From Rostratula benghalensis (lineage: Eukaryota > Chordata > Aves > Charadriiformes > Rostratulidae): 64,000 bases of DNA. Of the stretch, positions 23,365 through 35,710 are shown piece after piece; the first letter of the stretch is position 1, and each line of letters starts with the position of its first letter. Location: contig VXAI01000140.1 in the NCBI GenBank assembly GCA_013399305.1, positions 930,196 to 994,195 on the forward strand, in the 5' to 3' direction. A program made the position numbers and the translations under genes. The notes beneath the pieces are model-generated. The model did not search any database. It worked only from the letters and a program-made list of their open reading frames with translations, and was not told the DNA's origin.

Positions 23365-25465
23365 CCCAATCCTATTTGGCTTAAGCAGTTGATGTAAACA
23401 ACCTTCTTGCAAGCCCAAGTGCTACCTGCCCCCCAGGTACTTCATCTTGAAGGCTCTGCTGTGTCCAGCTGACCAGAAGCACCATGGTGCCCATACTGTC
23501 AGTGTCACAGCCTTCATGAAGGATAGCAGCTCCTGCCTTGTGCAGCCCCAAGGCCCTTCAGCAACTGGTCTCTCTACTGGCCAATGCCAAGTCTGGAAGG
23601 CAAAGCCAGGGGCATACTGGCTCCCTGCCACTGCCATCCTCCTTGGCAGATGCTCATGTGGGCTCAGAGTAATTTGAGGATACTCTTAACACCATCCTAT
23701 CCAAAGCAGGACCTCAGGAGAAGGAAAAACTACGTCTTGGGGTCCCACCCCGAAGACCACGGTGTGGCTATTGCTGGCTGTACAAAACCCTCTAGAGGGA
23801 GCCCCGATCCCAGACATACCCAGCCTGGGCCCCAGGAGACCATAAAGCTGTTGTGTGCATGTCCACACCTAGGTTTTGTAGAGTTGTTTTGTTTTGGTGG
23901 GTTTTTTTAAGGCTCCACAGTCTTAGTGGTCTCATTGGGGCATAACTCTGGGCTCGCTTGCCTTCTCTCAGTGTTTCTGCATGCTCCTTACTCTCCAAGT
24001 GCTCCTTACTCTCCTTTAGACCTCACTGAAGGTGGGGGTGAAGTCTCCTGTGGGTGGACACCACTCTTGCATGGGGAAAACTCCCTCACAAAGGGCTTGC
24101 CCCATGCTGCCCTGGCTCCAAAAGCCAGCCATAGTGATTGCAACATCTTCAGCAACTCACTGGGTGCTGCTGGGCACACAAAGCCCTCCCAGGTCCCACC
24201 AGGCCAAGGGGTCTCTGTTCACCAGGCTGTTTCTCTAGATTGGGCCTCCTGAAACCTAACCTTAGAGTGCAGGGAGGTGAAGGAAATTTCTCCTGTCTTG
24301 AAGATAATGGGATGATGCTGAAGCTTTTCCATTTCTGCAGCCCTGAGCACGGCCACAACTGGACATCTGCAGATGTCCACCAGCTCCATCTCATGAACAT
24401 CACCTCTTGCCAGCTGTGAATTTCAGTGGTACAGAAATAGCCTGAGAAATGACCATTTTCTCTGATCACTAGCCACCTAGCTGAGCCCCCATGCCCAAAA
24501 CTTCGCTCTGCTCCATGTCCTGGGCTCTTCCACTCAGCTTAAAGGTGTGGTTTTTCCCCTCAAGGCTTGTTCTGCTTTTAATGAATTGCAATCTGTCACA
24601 TGGTGTTATCACTTCAGGGAGACCAGAGGCACAGAGCAAATTCTGTTAAGGCCAAATTGCATTTTCTAAGTATTTATGCTTTTTCCCTTTCCCTCTCCTT
24701 GCCTTTTGAACTGAAACAATCTGGCTGCCCTCTGGATGGAAGGCTGCAGGCTGAGATAAATGTCCTCCTTGGAGGCATAACCCCTCCAGGCATAACCCCT
24801 CCTTGCCGCTCCCTCCAGAGTTGCTTTCCCTAAAGGACCCCTAGAACAGAAGAAGAACAAAGGAGGCTGCAAAACCCACCCCCCACTTCCTTAGGCATCA
24901 TTCTTGCTAGCTGCTTACTGCTGAGAGAACTGGTTTTGAAAGCTGGAGGCTGTGGTGTGTTACAGGGAAGGAGGACAGACAAGGAGCACTTGGCTAACTA
25001 GCAAGGCTGGGCACTGGTGCAATGAGCCCAGTGCCATTCAGTTTGCTTGGATTTCTTCCCACCAGCCAGCACGGTGCATTGTGGAGCAAATCTGCTCACC
25101 ATGGCTGTGCACTTGCTGTGACTGAGGGTGCTGTTGAAGCAGTAAAATCCTTAAAGCCATTAAAACCTTGATCTTGCAGATCCTTGAAGCTGGTGGTCAA
25201 GGTGACAACCCATGGTTGTGGTCAGTTATCCCATAGCTGTTTGTCTTGGAAGCTATGTCCCAAAATGTACTTGTCCACTTTGTGCTAGGGCTGCTCCCCA
25301 GAAAGATGGAGGACCTAGACTGTGTGGGTCCTCCTTGCTCTGCACCCAAATGCTGGTGATAGACATTGCACATGGCCATGACTTGCACAGGGTGGAGGTG
25401 TCAGGAAATGATGCTGCATCAATTGACATGGAAAACAGCAGCAAGCAGAAGGTGTGATCCCCATC

Positions 25466-26110
25466 TCATAGAATCAGAATCATGGGAAGGTTAGAGTTGG
25501 AAGGGATCTTAAAGCTCATCAAGTTCCAACCCCCTTGCCATGGGCAAGGACACCTCCCACTAGACCAGGTTGCTCAAAGCCCCATCCAGCCTGGTCTTGG
25601 ACACCTCCAGGGATGGGATTGCCGGCTCACATTGAGCTTCTCGTCCACCAATATCCCCAAATCCTTCTTCTCCATCAATTCATTCTCTGCTCAACCTGTA
25701 GTTGTGCTTGGGATTGCCGCAACCCACGTGCAAGGCCTTGCACTTGGCCTGGTTGGACTTCGAGGTTCACGTGGGTCCACTTCTCTAGCCTTGTCCAGGT
25801 CTTCCCCTCATTCTTTCCCTCCAGCATGTTGACTGTGCCACACATCTTGATGTCATTGGAAAACTTGCTGAGGGTACACTCAATCCCGTCATCTATGCCT
25901 CTGACAAAGATGTTAAACAACACCAGTCCCAGTACTAACCCCCGAGGAACACCACTCATCACTGTCTTCCACCTGGACATTGAGCCACTGACCACAACCC
26001 TTTGAGTGTGGCCATCCAGTCAGTTCCTTGTCCATCGAGTGGTCCATCCATCAAATCCATGCCTTTCCAATTTAGAGTCCAGGATGTCATGTGGGATAGT
26101 GTCAAATCGT
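25466..26110 (-). mobile_element. CR1 LINE fragment including part of reverse transcriptase
   Basis: The antisense tail begins at 25466. Upstream (higher coordinates) the minus strand still encodes a stretch of CR1 ORF2 at 25675-25995. It contains the SGVPRG...LGLVLFNIF-type motif and, where the catalytic F/YADD box is expected, F-S-N-D. The aspartate-pair signature is therefore broken and the copy is dead. An internal deletion joins the 3' block to the ORF2 block near 25617. Confidence 0.9.
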
Positions 26111-27767
26111 TTCATGCTGGAGTGTGACTCGGAACTTTTCAGGGCAGCAACGGTCTTTATTAGTATTTTTAGCTTTTTGCAGTCCATGGCTGGGTATCAG
26201 AGAACCCTGTGCAAGGAGCACAGCTTTATTTCCTAGCAGAAAGGGGCCCTGCTGATCCCAGTACAGTGGCCGCATTCCCAGCCGGTGCTGAGAGCCAGCC
26301 CAGGGCCAGCAGAAACCAGCTTCCCACGGCAAGTTGCTGGGAAATGACAAGGATTGGCCTTTTGTCCCTGCCTGGCAGCCAGAGTGCAGCGTGTGAAGCA
26401 GGATGCTTTGGACACCGTCTTTCCAATGACCGCCCACCCTCCAGCTGCTTGCTTGGCTGTTGTGGACCACTCTAAGTGCTCTGCAGGAGCAGGTATGAGG
26501 CAGGTCCTACCTGGGTGTTCAGCAAGGGCACTTGTGAATAGTTTCAAGCAGAAGCCTCCAAATGCTCCCCTATTTAGCATGGCTGAGACAGGGCTTATGA
26601 AGGCTTCTTTGGTTGTTTCTGCTGTTTCTTGCATGGGTTTCACCTTTAAACAAGTGGGTACAAACAGGAGGAGGTCCTGTGGGAGATGCTGGATCTAGGG
26701 GTATCCCAAGGGAAATAGCCAGGACAGGACTGTGTGCATGTCTATAATAAAAGCATGGGCACAGACAACTTCTTCCATTAATCTTAGAGTATGTACCATG
26801 GTCTGATTGCACACTGAACAGCAGAAGTTGCCTGAGCCCTGAAGGCTCTGGACCCATCCTGCTGCAAGATAACTCTGTCCTCCCCTTGCCGCTCTGGGCT
26901 TTGGGGTTATCCATTCCCAGCAGACACCCCAGCATCCCCATCCAAGCAGCCACTGAGTGAACTGGGAACAGCAACGGATGCTGCTCAGTGCCACTGGAGC
27001 AACTGGCCTTTCCAGCCAGGCTCTGCCTATGATAGCTTTCAGTGAGGCTTGCAATGACTTTCTTCCCCATCCTCGTGCCTCCCTCCTCCTCAGCTACTTA
27101 CAACATCAAAGCCCTGAAGTCTCTGCTCCTTCTTTCTCAGGAGACCTGTTTTAGCTGTCGGTGAAGGATTTATGCCATGACACGAGGCTCACTGCTACCT
27201 GCAGAAATAAGTCACATGGATATGAACCATATTGGGATGAAGGGCCTGCTGGATTGCCTCCTCCAGCCTGGCTGGATCTTCCCTCCTTTCCTGCCTGGTC
27301 CTTTATTCATTTACAAGTTCTGTGAAGTCTAAACACAACATCTGATTTCCATCCAGTTGGACATTAAACTGACATTTTTCTCACGGTCTCTGTGCTCTTG
27401 TGCTTTGGGTCTCTGCCAAGCACTCCACATCTTTAACTTGGCTTTTTTTCTTTTTTTTTGTTTCAGACTTGAGTTGTCCTGGGCCTCCCTCCCTTCCTCT
27501 CACCCCTTTCCTTCCCTCAGCCTTTAAAGGAAGCAAAATAAAGCGGTCAACAAGAAGAGCCAAGCTCCTTCCAGGACCCCCTAGGGATGAACCCGCTCCC
27601 CTTCCTCTGTGACAAGTGACACCAAGGTGCTTTCCTGCATTCCCAGTGATGCCAGATGCTCATCTCTCTGCACTGAAAGTGGGATATGCAGCAGCCAGTG
27701 CTGATAAAAGGGGCTGTTTTCCCTATTCCTGCTGTTTTGCTGCTCAGTCATGAGTCACTGCCCCCAG
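26111..27767. other. Intergenic DNA, no gene recognised
   Basis: Overlapping ORFs on both strands (up to 166 residues, minus 26570-27070) lack domain features or codon character. I see no splice-supported gene. Confidence 0.55.
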
Positions 27768-28510
27768 TCACAGAATGGTTAGAGTTGGGAGAGACCTTAA
27801 GGATCATCTCATTCCAACCCCCTGCCCTGGGCAGGGACACCTCCCACCAGACCAGGTTGATCAAAGCCCCATCCAACCTGGCTTTGAACACCTCCAGGGA
27901 TGGGGCAGCCACAGCTTCTCTGGGCAACCTGGGCCAGGGTCTCACCACCCTCACAGCACAGAATTTCTTTCTGAGATCTCATCTCAGTCTCCTCTCTTTC
28001 AGTTTTAAAGTGTTCTCCCTTATCCTGTGGCTCGCCTCCCTGATCAAGAGTCCCTTCCCAGCTTTCCTGGAGCCCCTTTAGGGACTGCACAGGGCTCTAA
28101 GGTCTCCTTGGAGCCTTTTCTTCTCCAGGCTGAACACCCCCAACTCTCTCAGCCTGTCCTCACAGCAGAGGGGTTCCAGCCCTTGCAACATCTCTGTGAC
28201 CTTCTCTGGACCTGTTCCACCAGGTCCATATCCTTCTGATGTTGGTGGCCCCAGAGCTGGAGGCAGTGTTCCAGGTGGGGTCTTCCCCCTTGCCCTGCTG
28301 CCCATGCTTCTTTTGATGCAGCCCAGGATGGGTTGGCTTTCTAGGCTGCCAGCGCACATTGCCAGCTTATGTTGAGCTTCCCATCAACCAACACCCCCAA
28401 GTCCTTCTCCTCAGGGCTGTTCTCAATCCATTCTCTGCCCAGTCTGCATCCATGTTTGATATTACTCTCACCCAGGACCCTGTACTTGCCCTGGCTGAAC
28501 TTCATATGAT
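27768..28510 (-). mobile_element. CR1 LINE fragment (about 740 bp)
   Basis: The antisense tail begins 'tcacagaatggttagagttggg' and continues through the 'gatcaagagtccc', 'ctccaggctgaacacc' and 'caacacccccaagtccttctcc' blocks to 'ccctggctgaacttcat'. The frame of ORF2 is broken. Confidence 0.93.
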
Positions 28511-29466
28511 GGCAGATGGGTGTTGGGATGTGAAAGCCTGGCCAGAGCTGCTGCCTGAGAAACCAGAGGGCTCATTTCCTAAAGTGCTTAGTCTTTTGTA
28601 AAGACTTCTGCATCAGGTGCAGGTTTAGGAGTGGCTCATCCGTGTGTGGCTGGAGAAATTCTAAGGAGAACAGCAGGACAGCCTAACAAAGCTCAGTTAA
28701 ATGAATTTGTTACCCAAGTAGCAGCCAGTAGCACTTAATAATTGCATTATATTTGAAGTGCTAAGACACAGTGATGCAATGACATGACAGATGGCAGAGG
28801 AGGAAACCAGGAAGTGCTTGTGCTGCTTCCTCTTTGCTCTAATGTCTTTGTTATGGGCACGATAAGGAGTCACTATAAGCAGCCACGGGATCTGACCAAA
28901 TCCAGCAGCTGACACAGAAAGATGTTTTCACCATGACTTCGTATTTACTGTGTTTCAAGGTTGTCTCCAAGCAGAGGAAAGCCATTGTGGCACTGGAGTT
29001 TGGTGTAAATCATTAGCATAGCCCCAGCCACAGTGTAGCTGTGGTGCCTTTGAGTGGTAGCACTTGGAGGGAGTGGAGAGTGCTCATGTGGTTGGTTGTT
29101 TTTCTGAGACACTGTGGGGAAACTGTCTTGGTTTCTGCTGCCGAATGGGTGGATGTCAAAGGGAAGATGTACTGGGTAGAAAGGGGTTTGGGCAGGGGGA
29201 ACCCAGTATGTTCTCCTCTCTCCTTCCCACCCTGCTGGCCAACACGGCAGAAGGCATGGGGCTGTAGGAAAGGAGTCTGAGGGTACCTGTCTCATTCACT
29301 TTGCCTTCCCTTGGCAGCTGAAAGTGGATGAGCAGCAAAACACCATTGCCTGCTTCGCTGTGGGGAGAGCAATGCCCACTTGACTCCAAAATGAGAGAGG
29401 TTACCTAGAATTTGGGGAAGCAGAAATAGTGTGCAGTGTATCTGGGGGCCTGTCTGGCATTGACAA
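28511..29466. other. Intergenic spacer between two opposed CR1 fragments
   Basis: No gene or repeat is recognised. Confidence 0.6.
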
Positions 29467-30045
29467 GCGTCAATGGCTGGAGAGCAGCCCTGAGTAGGAC
29501 TTGGGGGTGCTGGTGGTTGAGAAACTCAACATGAGCCAGCAATATGCGCTGGCAGCCCAGAAAGCCAACCCTATCCTGGGCTGCATCAAAAGAAGCATGG
29601 GCAGCAGTGTGGGGGGAGGAATTCTGCCACTCTTCTCCTCTCTGGGGTTACTCGCCTGCAGTGCTGCCTACAGCTCTAGGAACCACCAACATCAGAAGGA
29701 CATGGAACTGTTGGAGTGGGGCCAGAAGAGGCCACAGAGATGCTGTAAGGTCTGGAGCCCCTCTGCTGTGAGGATATTCAGAAGAGAAGGCTACGGGGAG
29801 ACCTTCGAGCCCCTTTCAGTCCCTGAAGGACCTCCAGGAAAGCTGTGAGGGTGGTGAGACACTGGCCCAGGTTGCCCAGAGAAGCTTTGGATGTCTCATC
29901 TCTGGAGGTGTTCAAGGCCAGGTTGGACGGGGCTTTGATCAACCTGGTCTGGTGGGAGGAGTCCCTGTCCATGGCAGGGGGTTGGAATGAGATGATCTTT
30001 AAGTTTCCCTCCAACACAACCCATTCTGTGATTCTACAGTTCTGT
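29467..30045 (+). mobile_element. CR1 LINE fragment
   Basis: Sense CR1: 'ggctggagagcagccctgag...acttgggggtgctggtggttgag' at the 5' end, 'aaccaccaacatcagaaggacatggaactg' in the middle, and 'cccattctgtgattctac' at the 3' end. An internal deletion removes part of the block after 'cctgaaggacctccaggaaagctg'. Confidence 0.92.
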
Positions 30046-33000
30046 GGCCAGAGCAGATGACCAGCAGGTCTCTGTGTCCCCTCCTTGCGCACATGCACAT
30101 CTGTGCAAATTTGCTCTTGTGCAAAGACGTATTTTGATCCCAGTGAACTTTGTTCCCTCTTGCTTTCCTCCATAGGAAGTAAAGTTCCCCGGGTCAAAAG
30201 GTCTCCATATTTTACGCAGAGTAAGTCTTATGGCAAGCCTAGACATGCAGCCTTGTCATGCAAACCCAACTGATTTTTCTAGGAAAAATGATTAATTTTT
30301 AAATTGCATCATGATTTGAAGCAGCAATAGGAGTCTTTACATTTACAAAGCAGTCAAACATTAAGTGTGACCTCCAATTTTTACTACAGGCATGATGAAT
30401 GGTCAGTAACTCACTGGTCAGTAACGGCTGAAGGTGAAGGCTGCTCACCTCTTCAGGTTGGATGTTTTCTGCTCCTGCTCATCAATATGCCTATTTGAAG
30501 CCTCTGCCTTGGCCAGTCTTGCTACCACATTGAACGAGTTGCTCTTGACATTTTCCTTAATTCTAGGCAAAAAAAAAAGCAAAGGTAGCAGGTTTCATGA
30601 TGTTCCCAGGTCTCATCTGCCAACATCTCCTGGTAACAGATGGGACTCTTGAGCGAGCACTTCAGGAGACGTTGTGGGACTTGCACATGATGTTCAAAGA
30701 AGAGTTTAGCCCTCTTAAGCCTGACTCATTTCTTTTTCCTCCCTCACGTGGATTAGTTTTACTTCTTTTTGCTGTGATGCCTGAAATTGCTGGCTTTTAC
30801 GAAGAGGACTGAGCTTTATGCAGACTTCTGGGTACTCAAGCACTGAAGTTAGTGGGACCTTGGTGCCTATCTGTGTGGTTGGTTCCTGCGCAGTACTGTG
30901 GGCCATACCAGTGGTGTTATTTGGTCTCTTCTGCTTTTAACACATTGTCAAGATAATCTTGTGACTGTGTCCTGTGGAGACTGAAGGGAAAGCCAGTGTA
31001 GATTATGCTGGAGGAGCGTTGCTTCCCACCTGGGCAAGGGGGCACAAGGCACTGGTGCAGATTTTAGGTGCCAGAGCAATGTGTCTTAATGATGACTCTG
31101 CTTAATTACCAGGATGTTTATAAGGAAAGGAGCTGTGCTTTCCCCACCTTTGCCTGTTATCCTCCTTTTGTGAACATTTATGAAATTTAGGCAGGTGTGG
31201 GGCCTGGAGCCCCTGGTTTCATGGGGACAGCAGGACCATGCCAGCACGTACACAGCAGGAAAACCACAACTCTTAATTGCAACCAAAAATGAAGGCTGAG
31301 GCTGAGTTTTCCTGGACTTGAGGACATGCAAAACAGTGAGGAATGTGGACCTTCCCTAAGAGAGGTAGAATACAAGAGTCAAAACCTTTGGGATTTGGGG
31401 GTAGAGGTGGTTTCAGCAATCCCTGATGCTCTTTACAACTTTAAATCAGTGCTTTAAAAATAGGTCCTGTGCTGATGGAGCACACTCTTGGGAAATGCTA
31501 ATCATTGTGTGACATGGCAGATGGAGATTTATATGCTATCATGTAATGATTTTAATGAGTTCTGCCTAGGATGAGACTCAGCGCTAAAATCAAACCTCAG
31601 GCACTGTACAAGGTCAGAGTGAGTGCTGGGCTCCCTCCGGCAGAGCCGTGCAAGCAAAGGAAATTCAGCTTGGTGACAGCAATGAGGTGTTGCAATGGTA
31701 AAAGCTCAAAGCACATCCCCAGAAAGCAGCATGGGACTTTGCATGAAAGACTTCATGGCACCATGAGGGTCTGGCCCAGGGTTGCATACGGATCCCATGC
31801 CTTTAAGGCTATTGCAAAAAAAGGAGTTAAGAAAAGATTTCTTTTAGTTGCAGACAAACCACTGGCAACTGAAAATAAGCAGGCAAGACATCGGCTCCCA
31901 TTGAGCTTTAAAAAAAAATAATGCAGGATTTTGAAAAAAATAGTTGTTTGTTTCAAGCACAGCTTCAAGGAAGGTAGAAAACCTTTGATCTCCTGAGCCT
32001 CTCTGCAGTGCAGCTTTCACTTTTAGGGGTGTGTCTTGTTGGGTGCAGATCTTAAGATCTTAATATACTTATTTTCTTATATGCACTGTGAAAAAAAAAA
32101 ACAACCAACACCAAAACCAAAATGCTCACCTGCCTCATCTGTAATAACAGCTAAGATTTGATACATTTAATTATGGTGGATGGCACAACCAATTCCTTAC
32201 TCACTAATAAATGTACGAGGAACATCTGAATAAATGTATAAGGAACACCTGAATAAATGAGCTGTTACACTAAAAAAAAGGCCCCAGCTCTGCAAAAGTA
32301 ACAAAACAGGATGAAAAGCCTTTTCCAAGGCACTTGTGTGGTGCTGGTGACATCGCAGGGACAGCCTTGTGCCTGCTTAAGTCACAGCCCACATGTGGGT
32401 GTGATGAGAAATGGGATCTTGAGAGGTGATGGAAGGAGTGGTCCAGCAGTGCTTGGCAAATTTTCCTTTGAGGGACCTTGTTCCATCCCTATCTGCCTGC
32501 TCTGCCATTCCTAATGCCATGGCAAGCTGAATCCTCTGATGAACACAAGCCCTGATCTGATCACAAGACCTGATCTTTAGAGAAGGGACATTTGGGATGG
32601 GTTTTTTTCCAAAAACACTTTGGGTTCAATGCAATGCCCATATGCAACACAATGTTTTTGAGCTCTGTTTTCTCTTATTCTGAGTCTCTGATTTCAAAGC
32701 CCCCTTTTTCCTTTTTAAACATAGATAAATTGCTTTAAAGCGGTGTATCCTTGCTCAGCTAATGAAAGCCTCAAAATTTGCGTTCACTGTGCACAGAGAT
32801 AACTCCACATTGCAGTGCTTTTGATCATGCCTGGGCATCTCTGAAATAGTGGTGCTGGCTCCTGTTTTGAGTCCAGGTGAAAAGAGGACCTCCAACGCCC
32901 AAAAGGGATGCAGCCTGAGTTAAAGGGTGCAGTAGGTGTGGGTCCTCCTGCACAGCTGGTTGGTGATGACCAGCTCTGGGTGCCCAATGGGGAATCTGGG

Positions 33001-33889
33001 GTGAGGCTCTGCTTCCATGGATGGAGGAGAGGGAGGTCTCTGCTGGAGTACCTCCAACCCAAGGCCACACCATCCCTGATCCTCGCCCTTTCCTACCAAT
33101 CCATCCACTCATGGTTTTCATCAGCTTTTTCTATTCTCAAATACATGTCCTATCTCCTCCTGCTTCTGCACCAAAGTGTGAAATTTTGGGGATGAAAACC
33201 TTGGGAAAGAGTTCAGAATGTGTAGCAATGTGTTATCCATAGCTATAAGACGCCAACTGGGTGACCAGCACTCATTTTTTTTACCCAGTTGGGCTGGAAA
33301 GTTAAATAGAGGTGGTAGCTGAAGGGATAATTTCTTTGACCATGAATAAGATGAGCCATGAGTGCCTGAGGGGACATGGGGCACTGCTCGTACTCTGATG
33401 TGTGGGGTAAAGGGAGAAGGAATGAGGGAGGACAGCAGCAACAAGATTATGTGTTCATGGTGAGATGGTAGGATCCCACAAGGTAGATTTAGGGACCTGG
33501 GTGGCTGGCACTTCATATGGGGTGTACAGTCTTGTGGTGGGGTTTGTGGCATGAACACTGTCCTTCAGACAAGCAGGATTATATCCTGCCACTGGGGCTT
33601 TTTGGGCAGGGGACTTTACTGGGGAAAATAGGAACATACAGAGGAAGGAGGAGAGTGAACAAAATGTTGTGTGAAAAGAAATGGATGGGGCCAATTCAAT
33701 GTGACCTGAAGAAGTCACCAGAAACATTGTCTGAGGGAGGCTTGTGATGGGGGAAAGAGGCAAGGAACCCATTGATGCTTGGCAGAGGGCTCTAGAGGAA
33801 CTGGCAGCCTTGGGGGAAGCAGGACTTTAACTTGTCCCTCTGAAAAAATAAATTGCCCTAACTGGGTGTGCTGAGACTCCTGTTGTCCA
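30046..33889. other. Intergenic DNA, no gene recognised
   Basis: This contains a 23-bp tandem repeat of 2.5 copies at 32206-32262. Otherwise it is non-coding, with A-runs near 31908 and 32091. Confidence 0.6.
32206..32262 (+). repeat. Short tandem repeat, 23-bp unit, 2.5 copies
   Basis: The unit is AATAAATGTAYRAGGAACAY followed by CTG. Two full copies (32206-32228, 32229-32251) and a partial third are present. The sequence is unrelated to the larger 23-bp minisatellite elsewhere in the window. Confidence 0.85.
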
Positions 33890-34230
33890 CACTCACTCTC
33901 CGCAGCTCCCTGAAAGGAGGATGTAGCCAGCGGGGGTTTGATCTCTTCTTCCAAGGGACAGGTGGTGGGATGAGAGGAAATGGCCTCAAGTTGTACCAGG
34001 GGAGGTTAAGGGTGGATATTAGGAAAAATTTCTTTGCTGAAAGGGTCATCAAGCATTGGAACAGACTGCCCAAGGAAGTGGTGGAGTTGCCATCCCTGGG
34101 GGTACTTAAAAAGCATGTAGATATCACGCTGAGGAACACAGGTTAGTGGTGGTTTTGATAGTGTTAGGGTGATGAGTGGACTTGATGATCTTAAAGTTTC
34201 CTTACAACGTAGATGACTCCATGTTTCTAC
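33890..34230 (+). mobile_element. CR1 LINE fragment with ORF2 C-terminus
   Basis: The sense strand still reads the conserved end of CR1 ORF2 in one frame ('LKGGC', '[19 protein letters not shown]' and 'PSLGVLKKHVD') to a stop at 34144. A decayed tail ('gatgactccatgtttctac') follows. Confidence 0.93.
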
Positions 34231-35050
34231 AGTAGCTTCTTGGGTCAAAAGAGCAAGTGACATCCATAGTCATCTCTCTTTCCTGCTGCTCCTTATGCCT
34301 ATGAAATTGCTCCAGTTTCCGGCTCCCAGCAGTTAATTGATCAGCCACCAGTGGTTAATTCATTCATCAGTCCTGGAGACTTTTCCCCTGCTGGACCCTA
34401 CCTCCTCCAGCAAGCAGAGCACAGCCTTCTCCAGCTTTGCCTGCTCCATTGGTGCAAGAAAAAGAAACCTTCACGAAGCTGTTCAGAGACAAGCCCCTCT
34501 GGTTATTTCCTGAAGGTGTTTGAAACCATACACCAGGACCTCCTGATCCTGCTTTTTCCCTGTACTCTTTATTGATTTTTTTTTCTGGTCCTGGCCTCCA
34601 CCCCAGTAGCCTGTTTCTCCAGCACACCAGTGGGATGAACTGCACCTCTGCTGCACCTCAGGCCATGCACTCTGATCTGCTGGGAGGGTGCATCCTCCGT
34701 TGCCCTCAGCTTCCCACCCGACACTCCCTCAGCCAGGTTTCAGCACAGAAAACCAAGCTCTGGGGCAGCAGGGTGGCAGCAGAAAAATTAGAAATTAGCA
34801 AATTTTCTGTTGAGATGGAGAATTTGCTCCCCTTATTTGAATTTTTCAGTTAGTTATAAAAACAATTATATATTATTAATAATTATTAGCACTATGTTAT
34901 TAAGCCTAAGAATAACGTCACTTCAGCATTGCATCACTCCCTGTTGCCTAACAGCAACATGCAGGCACCTCTCCTCCCTCTCTTGTGCACAGACTCTGGT
35001 GGAGCCCAGGGGCTGGTTTTGTGGTATCTGAGATGGGCTGGGGTTTAAGA
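34231..35050. other. Intergenic spacer, AT-rich near 34850-34920
   Basis: No gene is recognised. There is a stretch of TATTATTAATAATTATTAG-like sequence near 34870. Confidence 0.6.
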
Positions 35051-35710
35051 TCATAGAATTACAGAGTAGTTTGGGTTGGAAGGGAGTTCTGAGGGTCATC
35101 GAGTTCCAACCACCCTGCCCTGGGCAGGGACACCTCCTACGAGACCAGGTTGCTCAAAGCCCCCTCCAACCTTGAACCCCTCCAGGGATGAGACAGCCAC
35201 AACTTTTCTGGGCAACCTGGACTAGGGTCTCAGCACTCTTACAGCTAAGAATTCCTTCCTAATACCTAATCTAAATCTCCCCTCTTTCAGTGTAAAACTA
35301 TTCGCCCTCATGCTATGGCTCTCTTCCCTGATCAAGATTCCCTCCCCAGCTTTCCTGGAGCCCCTTCAGGGACTGAAAGGGGCTTGACAGTCTCCCTGGA
35401 GCGTTCTCTTCTCCAGGCTGAACACCTCCAACTCTCTCACCCTGTCCTCACAGCAGAGGGGCTTCAGCCCTTACAACATCTCTGTGGTCTCCTTTGGACC
35501 TGCTCCACCAGGTCCATGTCCTTCTGATGTTGGTAGGGAGGCAGCACTGCAGAGGAGTCTCCTGAGAGCAGAGCAAAATTCCCCCTTGCCCTGCTGGCCA
35601 CACTGCTGGGGATGCAGCCCAGGATGGGGTTGGCTTTCTTGGCTGCCAGCGCACGTTGCTGACTCACATTGAGCTTCTCATCCACCAACACCCCCAAGTC
35701 CTTCTCCTCA
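35051..35710 (-). mobile_element. CR1 LINE fragment (about 660 bp)
   Basis: The antisense tail is 'tcatagaattacagagtagtttgggttggaaggg', followed by the full series of CR1 3' blocks to 'caacacccccaagtccttctcctcaa'. It is broken in all frames. Confidence 0.93.

Larger units (their letters stand above)
22549..25465. other. Intergenic DNA with a 50-base gap
   Basis: This includes a CAC repeat and the gap at 23315-23364, and a small tandem duplication ('aggcataacccctcc' twice) near 24774. No gene is recognised. Confidence 0.6.
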